A stretch of DNA of 64,000 bases, from assembly GCF_907165205.1 (NCBI RefSeq), contig NC_058192.1:37352001-37416000 (forward strand), in the 5' to 3' direction. Shown piece after piece: positions 1-10,704 of this stretch. The notes beneath the pieces were generated by a model. The model was given only the letters and a program-made list of their open reading frames with translations, had not been told where the DNA came from and made no database searches. The stretch is from Coccinella septempunctata (lineage: Eukaryota; Arthropoda; Insecta; Coleoptera; Coccinellidae). The translations under genes were made by a program, and so were the position numbers. Position 1 is the stretch's first letter; every line of letters starts with the position of its first letter.

Positions 1-194
1 ACTTTTTCGATGGGAACATACCCAATGTCTCTTGTGAAAAATTAACTTCTAGGAAGCCTGAGATATACTCGTCATTCAAAATTACTCTACCCACGGAATT
101 TTTGGACAAAGTCTTAAATCCTGACTTCTGGCCTGCAGGGATTGCAGTGAAAAAGTTTTTTATGAAACGACGCCTGTCCAACACTGCTTCGTGA
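1..194 (+). CDS. LINE ORF1 (gag-like), C-terminal end only
   Basis: The frame is open from the window edge to a TGA at 192-194. It reads as the C-terminal tail of a non-LTR retrotransposon ORF1: a stretch with YSSFKITLPTEF followed by VLNPDFWPAGIAVKKFF, the kind of SFK...W..GI.V..F block seen at the end of insect LINE ORF1 proteins that bind RNA. The remainder lies left of the window. The TGA overlaps the first codon of the downstream open frame (GTGA), so ORF1 and ORF2 are tightly coupled. The family role (RNA chaperone or RNP component) is inferred from position. Confidence 0.6.
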   Translation, partial: FFDGNIPNVSCEKLTSRKPEIYSSFKITLPTEFLDKVLNPDFWPAGIAVKKFFMKRRLSNTAS

Positions 195-3097
195 AAAACA
201 AAGCCAGTTCAACGTTTGTACCATTTTCTGATCGCTGTCACGGAGAACTCAATGGTTATTATCAAAATGTTCGTGGTCTGAATATGAGGTCTCATGAATT
301 CAGGAATTCAGTGTCGAGTGGTGATTTCGATTTTGTATCTATAACTGAGACTTGGCTGCAGGATGGGATACAGGATGGTGAGTTGTTTCCTTCTGAATAC
401 GATGTGTTTCGGTCTGACAGGGATTTAGTGAGAACCGGCTCATCTACCGGGGGAGGAGTGTTAGTTGCGGTTCGGAGTGAGTATTGTGCTGAGAAACTAG
501 ATTTATCTGTTCTGGTAGATTTGATACCTTCTGTTGATGTGACTGCATGTAAAGTTAGGTGTAACTTCAGATCTGTAATTATACTTGTTGTTCTTTATAT
601 TCCACCTAAATTGGACATTGAATTGTATGAGTTGTTTTTTGAAACTTTGTCATCCCTTGACTTTATGTTGAATAGTCAACTTATTATATTAGGCGACTTT
701 AATGCCACAAAATATGTTGAGAATTCGCTAACTGATCACCGAACTGTAATTATCGATATATTTAAACAAACACTGAACCTGCATCAGTTCAATAATATTG
801 TTAACACTAATGGTAAATTGTTGGATCTCGTACTTTCTAATATTGAGTGCTCAATAGCTGCCTCTGACTTCCCGCTCGTCTCGGTGGATTTCCATCACCC
901 ACCAATTGAAATTTTGTTTAGTTTCAGGCAGCCTAGAAAAGTTCGCAATCTTGGAATCGATAAGAATGCGATGTTTTCGTCTTATAATTTTCGTAAAGCC
1001 AATTTCATTGATATGTATGATCACTTCCTCAAGGCTGACTGGTCAAGGGTTCTGAGTAGTTGTGAATCTGACATAGCATGCACTGAATTTTATGACGTTC
1101 TCAATAATATTTTCGAACAAACTGTTCCAGTCAAGGTGAGGAGGAAACAACGTTTTCCTTCATGGTACTCCTCTGAGATAGTTGCGTTGATCAAATTGAA
1201 GCTAAGAGCTTTAAAAAATTACAGAAAGTGCAAAAATAATATTAATCTTCTCAAATATAGATCACTTCGTAAGCTGCTCAAATCTAAAATAAGTATTGCA
1301 CATCGAAAGTTTGTTAGTTCTTCTGAGGATAAAATACGTACTGATCCAGCGTCTTTTTGGTCATTTATGCGTGAGAATAAGGGTTTTTCTCGTATACCTG
1401 GTGTAATGAAAAATGGTGATGAAACTTTTAAAACTCCAGCTGAAGTTGTTGATGCATTTGCTGCTCACTTTTCTGGTGTGTATGAGGGACCTGCCGATAC
1501 CTTGTTCATGGAACATGTTATTGATAGTACTTTCGTTGAACTAGGAAATATTACGGAGGATGATGTCATTAAGGCGTCTAAAAGGCTGTCGAACAAGTGT
1601 ACGGCTGGACCTGATGGAGTTCCTAGTTTTTTAGTCAAGGACTGCATTGGTGCGTTTGCTGCACCTCTAGCGCATATTTTTAATTTGTCTGCTACTAAGG
1701 GAAATTATCCTTCTATCTGGAAACTATCAAAAATTATACCTATTTTCAAAAAAGGTGAGAAATCGAATATAAAAAATTACCGACCTATTGCTATTTTGTC
1801 GAACTTTTCCAAATTATTTGAGATTATTTTGTATAATTCAATTTTTCCATCAGTTAGGCACCGTAACAAACCTAGTCAACATGGTTTCATGCCAAAAAGA
1901 TCCACCTGTACTAATCTTGCCTGTTTTTTTGAATTGGTGCTTGATTCATTGGATAAATCTGAACAAGTGGACGTAATCTACACGGATTTTCAGAAAGCAT
2001 TCGATAAAGTCGATCACAGAATTTTGTTGAGTAAATTGAGGTTTATATTTGGATTTGGAGATAGGTTGGCCTCTCTGATGGAATCTTATTTGTGTGAAAG
2101 AGTATGTTTTGTAGAGATCGAGCAATCTCGCTCATTTGAGTTCTGTGCAACATCTGGTGTTCCTCAGGGCTCTAACTTGGGACCTTTGCTGTTTCTTCTC
2201 TTTATTAATGATATTCTAAATGACACTGACATTTTTATTTTGATGTTCGCTGATGATTTAAAGCTATTCACCAGAATATTCTCGATTACTGATTGTGTTC
2301 GATTGCAGAGGGCGCTCGATACTCTCTTGAGATGGTGTGAAAGGAATAGGCTGTCGTTGAATGTTTCCAAGTGCCATGTAATGTCTTACACGAAAAAAAG
2401 TAATAAAATTCTTTATAATCATCGAGTCGATAATCATGAATTATCTCGTTTAACTGAGTATAGAGATTTGGGGGTGCTGTGTGACAGTCAGTGCTCTTTT
2501 GTACCACACTTGAATCAACTTATTTCTTCTGTCAGTAAAACATATGGATACGTTATTCGTAATGGTAGGCGCTTCAACAACTCGAACACGTTGATAATTT
2601 TATTTAATAGTTTTATTCGTAGCAGATTAGAATATTGTAGCATCATTTGGAGACCCATATATAGTTGTCATAAAAAACGAATTGAATCAGTACAGAGAAA
2701 GTTCTATAAGTATCTAGTTTGGAGAGAAGATAGTGTCTATCCAAATATAGATTGTTGCAATGATATGTTACTTGGTAGATTTGGAGCTGAGCCCATAGAA
2801 CAAAGGGTCAAAGTAAAAGCACTATTGTTTATTTTTAAGATTGTGAATAACCTAATAGATTGTAGTGATTTGATTGAGCATCTTCCCTTTTTGGTGCCAC
2901 GATTGGGCTCTAGGAGTGATGCTGTATTCTACTGTAGGGCGGGTAGAACAAACGCCAGTCTCAGATCACCAATTAATTTTATGTGTAACCTATTCAATTC
3001 CATAGCTGGCAAATGTGATTTATATAATGACTCTCCCCGCTCTATAGTGGCTGCATTTATGGAGGGGATTGGTAATGTCAACCAATTATTAGAATAA
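191..3097 (+). CDS. LINE ORF2: AP-type endonuclease and reverse transcriptase, apparently intact
   Basis: Uninterrupted frame of 968 codons. The N-terminal third is an AP-like endonuclease: NVRGL near residue 27, TETWL near 52, GGGVLVAV near 88, GDFNA near 168 and LVLSN near 214. The reverse transcriptase follows, with KNYRPIAILSNFSKLFE, IYTDFQKAFDKVDH (motif A Asp), GVPQGSNLGPLLF and FADDLKLF (catalytic Asp pair), then a thumb/C-terminal region with RLEYCSIIWRP. It would nick target DNA and copy the element RNA. The start is uncertain: the open frame begins at GTG overlapping the ORF1 stop, and the first ATG is about 30 codons in. Clade: Jockey/CR1 group. It is the only retroelement ORF2 in the window with no stop or frameshift, which suggests recent insertion. 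Confidence 0.9.
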   Translation: MKNKASSTFVPFSDRCHGELNGYYQNVRGLNMRSHEFRNSVSSGDFDFVSITETWLQDGIQDGELFPSEYDVFRSDRDLVRTGSSTGGGVLVAVRSEYCAEKLDLSVLVDLIPSVDVTACKVRCNFRSVIILVVLYIPPKLDIELYELFFETLSSLDFMLNSQLIILGDFNATKYVENSLTDHRTVIIDIFKQTLNLHQFNNIVNTNGKLLDLVLSNIECSIAASDFPLVSVDFHHPPIEILFSFRQPRKVRNLGIDKNAMFSSYNFRKANFIDMYDHFLKADWSRVLSSCESDIACTEFYDVLNNIFEQTVPVKVRRKQRFPSWYSSEIVALIKLKLRALKNYRKCKNNINLLKYRSLRKLLKSKISIAHRKFVSSSEDKIRTDPASFWSFMRENKGFSRIPGVMKNGDETFKTPAEVVDAFAAHFSGVYEGPADTLFMEHVIDSTFVELGNITEDDVIKASKRLSNKCTAGPDGVPSFLVKDCIGAFAAPLAHIFNLSATKGNYPSIWKLSKIIPIFKKGEKSNIKNYRPIAILSNFSKLFEIILYNSIFPSVRHRNKPSQHGFMPKRSTCTNLACFFELVLDSLDKSEQVDVIYTDFQKAFDKVDHRILLSKLRFIFGFGDRLASLMESYLCERVCFVEIEQSRSFEFCATSGVPQGSNLGPLLFLLFINDILNDTDIFILMFADDLKLFTRIFSITDCVRLQRALDTLLRWCERNRLSLNVSKCHVMSYTKKSNKILYNHRVDNHELSRLTEYRDLGVLCDSQCSFVPHLNQLISSVSKTYGYVIRNGRRFNNSNTLIILFNSFIRSRLEYCSIIWRPIYSCHKKRIESVQRKFYKYLVWREDSVYPNIDCCNDMLLGRFGAEPIEQRVKVKALLFIFKIVNNLIDCSDLIEHLPFLVPRLGSRSDAVFYCRAGRTNASLRSPINFMCNLFNSIAGKCDLYNDSPRSIVAAFMEGIGNVNQLLE

Positions 3098-3204
3098 GTT
3101 TTTTTTTTTCATTGCTCTCAATATTGTATACTTTCCTGTAATTGGGTTGTTTGACCTGTTGGAAATAAAGTCTTATAAAGTCTTATAAATAAAGTCTTAT
3201 AAAG
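3098..3204 (+). repeat. 3' UTR and short tandem tail of the 5' LINE
   Basis: After the ORF2 stop there is a T-run, an AATAAA signal, and a tail made of near-identical AAAGTCTTATAA units repeated three to four times. A short 3' tandem repeat instead of poly(A) is typical of CR1-like and some Jockey-group LINEs. The tail abuts Dong sequence at 3205, marking the insertion junction. Confidence 0.7.
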
Positions 3205-4318
3205 TCAGTCGTCCAATGTCTCTTCTTAGTCTCTCTATTTTGTGTTGAAGACGTTTCTGCCATGGTGGCGCATGTAATTTGTGTAATTTTGGACCATCGT
3301 TGTTCGTTCGGCGAATTTTTGCCCATATGGTTTTAGCCGTCGTTAGCGCTGCACAGTAAAAAACTAGATGAAGATATTCCAATGAACTTCCATTCTGTAG
3401 GTACTCAGGTAAAACGTCCTTATTCAAGATGTCGATTATGAGTGACAGTTTCTTGGATGTATTGAGTCGGGGAGGTGCTATTCGATGAAGAGGATCTGTT
3501 CCTTCCAGTTCGGCAAAGTATCTCCTCATCTCAGAGTCAACTTGTCGGTGGAGCTCATCCCTATCGTCCTGGTGTTCAGGCTCATTTGCTTTGCAAGATG
3601 GACTTTCAGTATCAATGTCTTCTGGGTGTTGTTGCCCAGGCATGTGAATTTCATCAGAGGTGTTGGTGTTATTCTCTATTGCTAGCGGATGGTGAAGTTC
3701 TCGTTTAATTGCGTCGATTCGGGCCGTTGGTATTAGTTCATTTCTCAGCATTACGCGGTACTGGTCTGCCACTCGTTGTTCAGTGACATTGAGATTTGGG
3801 TAGGCGTTGCAGAATTCCTCATGGAGCCTTTTCCTATAGTTGCTCGTGTTCTGCCCTAGTCCCGTGATGGAGTTATATATGCGCACTATAGTTTCATTCA
3901 TGGACGTTGTCCACTTCATGCGCTTTCTAACTAACCCCGCTTGGGTGAGCACTGGCTGAATATCCTGCGCAGCACCTTCAGCGGTTCGAGTCGGCAATTA
4001 AATTGGACTCGCTGGTTGCTGTTGTTGCTTTGGAGCTGTAGCTTCTTTTGCAGCAGGAGCCCGCTTCCTCAACATCCTGCCATCGACGTCCCGCATGCTG
4101 TCATGTCCAGCGCCGGCTCCAGACATGCCCTGACGATCCCCAGGCAGCGACTTGTTTCCGAGGCTTCTCGTAATCACCATTTCCATGGGTTTGTGCTCCC
4201 CTTTCTCGGTTTGGGTGAGGGGTAGAGAAACGGGAGCAGAAAGAGCACCCCCATAAAGGATGTGAAAGAGAGAGGATGAAGGAATGGGACTGCGGACAGC
4301 AGGCGTAGCTGGCTGCAC
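3205..4318 (-). pseudogene. N-terminal part of Dong ORF with a nonsense codon
   Basis: Encodes the N-terminal region of the single Dong protein: a basic, Gln-rich leader, then a Myb/SANT-like segment (KRMKWTTSMNETIVRIYNSI ... VTEQRVADQYRV) thought to contact DNA, then an acidic linker and a basic helical region. An in-frame TAA at about 3998-4000 replaces the CAA glutamine codon present in the 19-kb copy (SPIQLPT there, SPI-stop here). The protein is cut off at the LINE junction before the RT domain. Close identity to the other copies points to recent spread. Confidence 0.75.
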
Positions 4319-4384
4319 CGTCTACGTCGTTACGATGGCTACCCGGCAGGGCATCTACTAGATAGCTGCCAGGCAGGCCAGACA
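3205..4384 (-). mobile_element. R4/Dong non-LTR element, 5' part, interrupted by the LINE
   Basis: This matches the first 1.2 kb of the element at 19.1-23.2 kb almost base for base, in opposite orientation. The 5' end (at 4384) directly abuts a (TAA)n run at 4385-4401. It stops abruptly at 3205, against the tail of the LINE, at the point equivalent to 20326 in the full copy. The missing 3' part is expected left of the window, so the LINE probably inserted into this copy. Confidence 0.85.
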
Positions 4385-4401
4385 TATTATTATTATTATT
4401 A
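4385..4401. repeat. (TAA)n target microsatellite
   Basis: A run of ATT/TAA triplets lies exactly between the 5' end of the Dong copy and gypsy gag sequence. Dong-type R4 elements are known to insert into TAA repeats, and the same arrangement recurs at the other copies in this window. Confidence 0.8.
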
Positions 4402-5058
4402 CATTCAATTGGAGATTTGGGATTAGACATTTTCAATACTTTCCCTACCGCAAAAACAAAGAAGCTGGAAGATGTGTTGGAATGTTTTGATAGCCATTTC
4501 ATCCCCAAAGTAAATGTTACAATGGAAACATTCAAATTCAACAACATGCAGCAAAAACCTGATCAAAATATTGATGCATTCATAACTGAACTAAAAACTC
4601 AAGTATCAAAATGTGCATTCATATGTACCAACGAAGCCTGTAAGTCAGATTATTCAGACCGAATGATTAAAGACAGAGTAATCTTGGGAATACATGATAA
4701 AGACATTCAGCAGAGGCTAATTAGAGAAACAAAAATGTCTCTCGAAAAAATCCAAGAATATTGTAAATCTATCGAAATGTCAAAGGAACACATTAAACTG
4801 TTATTACCAGAGGAAACTGAAGTAACAGCTGACATGCTGACCAAAGGAGATCGATCATTTAAATGTAGAAGATGTGGAACAGAACATGGAGCAAGAAACT
4901 GTCCAGCATACAATCAGATTTGTAAGACATGCAAGAAGAAAAACCACTTCGCAAAAATGTGCAAGACTAAGAAGGAAGCAGCAAATGGAGCAGGTCCAGA
5001 TGAAAAAGATGCAAATGAAGTAGTAGAAGTTCGAGCAATTCACCAGAAGAGTGACTAA
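4396..5058 (+). pseudogene. gypsy gag, 5'-truncated, with two zinc knuckles
   Basis: The open frame runs in from the TAA run (IGDLGLDIFNTF) through a capsid-like helical region to a nucleocapsid with two zinc knuckles: CRRCGTEHGARNC and CKTCKKKNHFAKMC, the latter a clear CX2CX4HX4C. Gag would package the element RNA. Everything before the IFNTF segment is missing. It is followed after 21 bases by the protease frame. Confidence 0.8.
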
Positions 5059-5079
5059 GAGAACTTATCTGGAGATCTG

Positions 5080-5355
5080 ATGTTTGTGAGTGAGCTGAAA
5101 GCAAAAGAAAATAATTTGAAGAACTGGTATGAAAATATTTCTATAAATAATGTTGAGATTTTTTTCAAATTAGATTCAGGGGCTGAATTAAGTATACTAC
5201 CCTTAAAATTTTTCAAACTGATAGGCATTCATAACAAAAAACTTGAGACATCAAAGATAACAGTTGTATCATATGGAAATTTTAAGTTGAAACCTATAGG
5301 TCAAATAATTTTACTGTGTAGAGTTAAAAATATTATTACTAATGTTAGGTTATAG
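5080..5355 (+). pseudogene. gypsy aspartic protease, frameshifted at its end
   Basis: Contains the retropepsin active-site motif LDSGAELSIL (about residues 29-38), which would mature Gag-Pol. The frame ends at TAG 5353-5355, but homology continues without a gap in another frame from 5355 (DCDTEPLLGLGDCLRL), so a single-base frameshift separates protease from RT. Confidence 0.75.
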
Positions 5356-6840
5356 ACTGTGATACTGAACCATTGTTAGGACTAGGTGATTGCTTAAGGT
5401 TAAAACTAATAGCTCGTGTAAATTCAGTAGATAAGATTTTACCAAATGATCCAAATGCATTATTTGATCAATATACTGAAATATTTCAAGGTGCAGGGCA
5501 AATTCCAGGTAAAATTGAATTAAAGCTAAAGCCAGATGCTAAACCTGTTATTCAAACACCACGTAGAGTACCACTAGCTTTATATGATAGGTTGAAAGCA
5601 GCATTAATCCAATTAGAAAATGACAAAATTATTAGCAAAGTAGATTATCCAACAGAATGGGTCAATTCATTAGTTATTATTGAAAAACCAAATGGATCGT
5701 TGAGATTGTGCTTGGATCCAAAACCATTGAATAGGTCACTCTGTCTTGAACATTATATTATGCCAAAAACTGATGATTTGATTCACAGATTGTCAGGTAA
5801 AAGTATATTTACAGTAATAGATATGAAAGATGGCTTTTGGCAACTTCAACTAAGTGATAAAAGCTCTGATTTATGTACGTTTAATACACCATTTGGTAAA
5901 TACAAATTTAATAGGCTACCGTTTGGGATAGCATCAGCACCGGAAATATTTCAAAGAAAACATTTTGAAATTTTTGGGGATATACCTAACGTAGAGATAT
6001 ATTTTGATGATCTGATCATATCGGGTGATAATAAAGAAGAACATGACCAAACACTTAAATTGGTATTTGAAAGAGCAAAAACATATGGAATCAAGTTTAA
6101 TTTTAAAAAATTGCAATATAAATTGAATGAAGTGAATTTTTTGGGTCAGATTATTTCGCAAAAAGGTATAGTACCATGTGAAAAAAATATAGAAGCAATT
6201 AAAGCCATTAGTAAACCTACAAATAAAAAAGAATTGCTCACAATACTAGGTTTATTCAAATTTTTTAGTAAGTTTATACCTAACATGTCACAATTAACAT
6301 ATCACATGCGGCAATTGACAAAAAAGAATGAACTCTTTATTTGGAATGATGATCATAATAGAATTACTTAAAACAATAATATAATAACTAGTAAACCAAT
6401 TCTTAAAATATTCCAACCTAATAAACCTATAATCATACAAACAGATAGTTCAAGCAAGGGTATTGGGTGTGTACTCTTACAAGAAAATAAACCTGTAGCA
6501 TTCAGTTCAAGATCACTCAATAGCGCAGAAGAAAGGTATGCACAAATCGAAAAAGAACTATTGGCTGTTGTCACGGCTTGTGAAAAATTCCATTATTTTA
6601 TTTATGGACAAGAAAATGTAATAGTTCAAACGGATCACAAACCTCTTATAAGTATATTTGCGAAAAATTTGGATCAAAATTCTATGCGGTTGCAAAGAAT
6701 GTTGCTAAAATTGCTAAAATATCGGTTTACTTTAGAGTATCTTTCAGGGTCACAAATGTATGTTGCTGATACTCTTAGTAGGTTTTATAAGAAGAATATA
6801 GTTGGTGAAGTAGATGATGATATGGAATACGCCATACACT
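5355..6840 (+). pseudogene. gypsy reverse transcriptase and RNase H, with a nonsense codon
   Basis: RT motifs are in order: LRLCLDPKPLN, FTVIDMKDGFWQL (motif A), FNRLPFGIASAPEIFQ, and IYFDDLII (catalytic pair). The frame is stopped by TAA at 6369-6371, yet continues in the same frame into RNase H (QTDSSSKGIGCVLLQ, then EKELLAVVTACEKFHYFI and QTDHKPL). The break is therefore a simple in-frame stop between the RT connection and RNase H. It would have copied element RNA into cDNA. Confidence 0.85.
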
Positions 6841-8202
6841 CATTATCAATTAATGCTCCAATGTCAAAAGAAAAGAAAATTATATTTGAATCAGCAATTG
6901 AAAAGGATTCTGTTTTGTCTAAAGTCAAGTTATATGGTCAAACTAAATGGCCAAATCATAAGAAGTTAGAGGGAGAACTAAAACATTATTATGCACTAAG
7001 AAATGAAATAGTCTTATCAAATAATCTCTTATTTTATAATTCTGAAATAATTGTTCCGACTGAGTTAAAAAAAGAAATGCTTGAATTAGTACATGCTGCT
7101 CATTTGGGAATACAAAAATCTAGAGCAAGAGCGAGGCAGATTTTATACTGGCCAAAAATGTCCTTGGATATAGAGATGTTTATTAATAAGTGTGAAGCTT
7201 GTCAACTAAATAAACCGGCAAATCAAAAAGAGCCATTAATTAATCATGATGTGCCTAGTCGCCCACGGCAATATCTATTCTCTGATTTTTTTGAATTCAA
7301 TAAAAAGAGTTATTTGGTAATTGTTGATGCATATTCAAATTGGTTTGAACTACATCCGGTTAAAAATAAAACTATTGACGTGGTAATTGAGATTTTTGCG
7401 AGGTTTGGTATTCCTGACAAATTCTTTGCCGACAATGTACCATACAATTGTCAACAATTCAGAGACTTTGCTTAATCTTGGAATTTTGATATAGAATTCT
7501 CTAGTCCATACCACCACCAGTCAAATGGATTAGCAGAAAAATATGTAGACATTGCTAAAAAGATGCTTAAAAAAATAAAACATGTGAAGGATATACAATT
7601 ATGTTTAATGGAATATCGCAGCACTCCATTACCAAGTATAGGATACTCTCCTTCTGAGTTATTACTGAATAGATTAGTCAAGACCCGAATTCCTGTATCT
7701 AATAAAATGTTAGAAACCAAGATAATTAATTCAGAAATTGTACAAGATAAAATATGTAAGAAACAGGATGTTCAAAAAGAGTACTATGATAAAACATCTA
7801 AAACTCTACCTGAATCTGAATAAAGGCGAAAAAATATTATTTCAAAAAAACAACAAGTGGGAAAAGGGATATATTACAGAAAAATATAATGAACGATCTT
7901 ATATAGTGAAAGATTTGTATAATAGGAAATATAGAAGAAATAGAAAATTGATCAGAAAAACAATGATTCCATTTTATAGGTCTCATAATAAATTAATACA
8001 TGATGATATTTCTTTAATGAACATGGAAGAAAAAATAGATATAGACAATAACACTGATTGTAACTCAGATGTAGACGATAATAATAGTATTAATTTAGGT
8101 ATTGACAATAATATTACTGATATGCAAGGGAATGGTGAGAATTTAGAGAATTATAAAACGTCCACTGTACTTGAGGGACTATGTAGTTTAATATTAAGTT
8201 GA
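6841..8202 (+). pseudogene. gypsy integrase, with a nonsense codon and a frameshift
   Basis: The zinc-binding HHCC domain is visible (HAAHLG ... CEACQLNK near 7090-7210), followed by the catalytic core (YLVIVDAYSNWFE, then FFADN). A TAA at 7473-7475 breaks the core; the same frame resumes at once with SSPYHHQSNGLAEK, which carries the catalytic Glu. Near 7815-7823 a one-base shift moves the C-terminal domain (KILFQKNNKWEKGYI) into another frame that ends at 8202. The last 60 codons are Asn/Asp-rich and of unknown role. Confidence 0.8.
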
Positions 8203-8325
8203 TTAGGTATAGATAGATATGTATATAAAAAAAAAATGAAAGCGTGTAGGCATAAAAATAAAATATTAGTCTTTATTGTGAAGAAAACGAAGTGCTCTAT
8301 GGTTAGTAGAGAAAAAGAGAGGTTA

Positions 8326-8574
8326 AGTTAATGTAAAAGGACGACAAGATTGTAAGATGGTTTTTGTATGTTAATAATAAAGATAATCCAAAAACATCTA
8401 GTAGTCTCATAAAATAAATAAAATAAAAAGCAAGTATAAAAGAATAAAACACTTTTGCTCAACATAACATTAATCCTTTTTTCAACTCCTAACTAACCTT
8501 CTAACCTATTTTGCCTAGAGTGACATTATAGATGCTCAACTTGGTGGTTTTACGGCGTAAAGGCTTGTTCACAC
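8326..8574 (+). repeat. Putative gypsy 3' LTR, left piece
   Basis: A purine-rich tract (GAAAAAGAGAGG, 8309-8322) is followed by AGTTAAT, a plausible LTR start. Several AATAAA signals occur at 8370-8450. The far side of the inserted transposon ends ATTAACACT at about 10089-10097, roughly the inverted match of the start. Joined across the insertion the LTR would be about 290 bp. No second LTR is in the window, so this cannot be confirmed. Confidence 0.35.
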
Positions 8575-10047
8575 CAAAGATTATAGAGTAGAAAGATAGG
8601 AAACGCCCTCATATGGCTAGTACTAAAAACCGACTACATTTTGGCCAGTGAAAACACATTTGACAATGAGATGGCGCTGAAAACGTATTATCAATACAGA
8701 AAAACTTTGCAATAACAGTTTTCTCTTTTATAATTGAGGGGCGCGAAATTCGAATTCTATTCCTTGTATTCAATTTCAATATTGACCTTGTCGAGACCAG
8801 AAAACAAACATCCTGAGCGACAAAACAAAAGGATGGTTTTGTTTTGTGATCAGGATGTTAGTTTTCATCTGAACATTGTTTGGAATCGATTGATATCAAT
8901 GAAATACGCTGTTGGATGTCATAAATTTTTATTTGCAATCTATAAAAAATTTACAAAAATTGGAAATTATGGACAACGAATTGACCTTTGACTAGGATAC
9001 AAGAAAACATGGTTATCTGCTATAGTTACATGAAAGGTGTTTTTTCTGTGAAACTTTTCGAATTAATAGACTGAGTTGAATTTTTACAATTTATATCAGA
9101 AATTGATATGAACCAATAATCAATTTACCGTCATAGGATACACATTTCCGTTACTTACATATTATTTACAAAATTTTCAGAAACACAATTGAAAAAAACC
9201 TTACAGAGCCGTACAAGACCTGTATTCAAGCCCGTCAGTATAATTTCTTCATGCTTTCTTATGATTTCTTCATGGTATGGTCTCTTTATGACACAATATA
9301 CAAATTGATTGACGAATGAACAAAACACTCACAGAAGATTTCATAAAACTTTGACTTTCCAAACAATTTGAGTCACCCGATTCCCAAATCGAAATCCATA
9401 AAACTTTTGCATTTCTGAATATATTGAAGGCAATTGAGAATCTTTGAATGGACGTGTAAAAGTAATAATTCCCACTAAATGAGCCCTTCATGTAAGGGAT
9501 GCTTCCTGCATACAACAATTCACGTGGATGAACAGTTCTCAATCGAATTGCAGTAAAAAGTTAATTGCACATGGTATAGTCAGTAGTGTTTGCAGGCCTT
9601 TATGCCCTGAAAATTTTATCCACTTCGTAGCACTGAAAACAAAAATCAATGAATGACCGAGTCACATGTTACCAGTTAATACTTACATTCCCATTTTCCT
9701 TAGTAAAATTCGTTTTATTTGAACCACAGTTCTTCACCATACAATAATTTTCGAACGATATTCTGAGGTTTTCGCCAAGAAATTAGACAAAAATTTCAAT
9801 AATCAGCAACTAGAACAGGCTCGAAAAACAAAAGGCGATACGAGGTTGTCTATGGATACGAGAATCAAAAACATTCAAAACCTGTTTGATCAAAATGGCC
9901 ATATAACTCTGACATCTCGCAAAATTTCATGTCCCTCGAATTAAAATTTTAACCAGTCTTAGGGCCTTAAAAACACATTTGAAACACAGATGGCGCTCAC
10001 ATCACTCTAGTCGCTTCGTTTCCTATCTTTCTACTCTATAATCTTTG
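8575..10047. mobile_element. Non-autonomous TIR transposon (P- or hAT-like), 1473 bp
   Basis: The ends are perfect 31-bp inverted repeats (starting CAAAGATTATAGAG at 8575, and its complement ending at 10047). They are flanked by an exact 8-bp duplication, GTTCACAC (8567-8574 and 10048-10055). An 8-bp duplication with a CA-starting terminus fits P or hAT superfamilies; the 31-bp perfect TIR length is P-like. Just inside both ends a 30-bp stretch (AACACATTTGA ... GATGGCGCT) occurs in direct, not inverted, orientation. No transposase reading frame was found. Confidence 0.75.
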
Positions 10048-10102
10048 GTTCACACTATGAACAATAAGGTGACATGAACACTATAATATTAACACTAAAT
10101 AG

Positions 10103-10704
10103 GTTCCTTATTACAATTACCATCCGGATGCTGTATTGGAAACTGAACATCACAATTTATACTGGGATCGCACGGTTCTCACAGACCGGAAAATAACTCA
10201 CAATAGACCTGACCTCATATTGGTCATTAAGAATGAGGACAGTGCATTGTTCATCGACGTGGCGATTCGAAATAATAACAATCTTCTAGATAGGCACACT
10301 GAAAAAATTTCAAAGTACAGAGATCTCGAGAAAGAAACCAGGAGTCAGTGGAGGCTGAAAGATATCAAGACCATCCCTATTGTCATATCATCTACAGGCC
10401 TGATACCGAAGAAACTACCGGAGAACTTGAGGAAAATATCTATAGTCATGCAGAAGGCGGTACTGCTGGGAACGGCGAGAAGTGTACGCAAGTATATGGG
10501 GAATGCAGAGGAACTCCGACAGGAAGTGCGGGTGGAGCAGGAATCCAACCGTCGGCAGGGAGCCGAGGAGAAACCCGGACCCACCACGAGCACGAAAACC
10601 TGGAAAGGGCTCCAAGAGAGCTTAATCCTTTTGATATCTGAGATATCTGGGATAAGTGAATTTTCTTCTGGAGAGGAGTGTGAAAGCCGCAAGGCTAAAG
10701 TCAT
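10103..10704 (+). mobile_element. R4/Dong 3' fragment
   Basis: Corresponds to about 22,556-23,193 of the full copy, with an 18-bp internal deletion near 10437. It encodes the C-terminal restriction-like endonuclease part (HNRPDLILV ... ALFIDVAIRNNNN) and ends with the family's 3' terminal sequence (AAGCCGCAAGGCTAAAGTCAT). The segment is severely 5'-truncated, as is common after aborted target-primed reverse transcription. Confidence 0.85.

Larger units (their letters stand above)
4396..10097 (+). mobile_element. Degenerate Ty3/gypsy LTR retrotransposon, 5' end missing
   Basis: Gag, protease, reverse transcriptase, RNase H and integrase occur in the standard Ty3/gypsy order from 4396 to about 8202. 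A purine-rich tract at 8309-8325 and a putative 3' LTR follow. The 5' LTR and the start of gag are absent; they would lie across the Dong/LINE insertion, left of the window. At least two in-frame stops and two frameshifts show it is dead. The right limit near 10097 is an inference from LTR-like ends and is uncertain. Confidence 0.75.

Noticed and set aside
8734..8991. 85-codon frame within the 1.47-kb TIR element as a transposase remnant
   Set aside because: No catalytic or DNA-binding motif; composition explains it.
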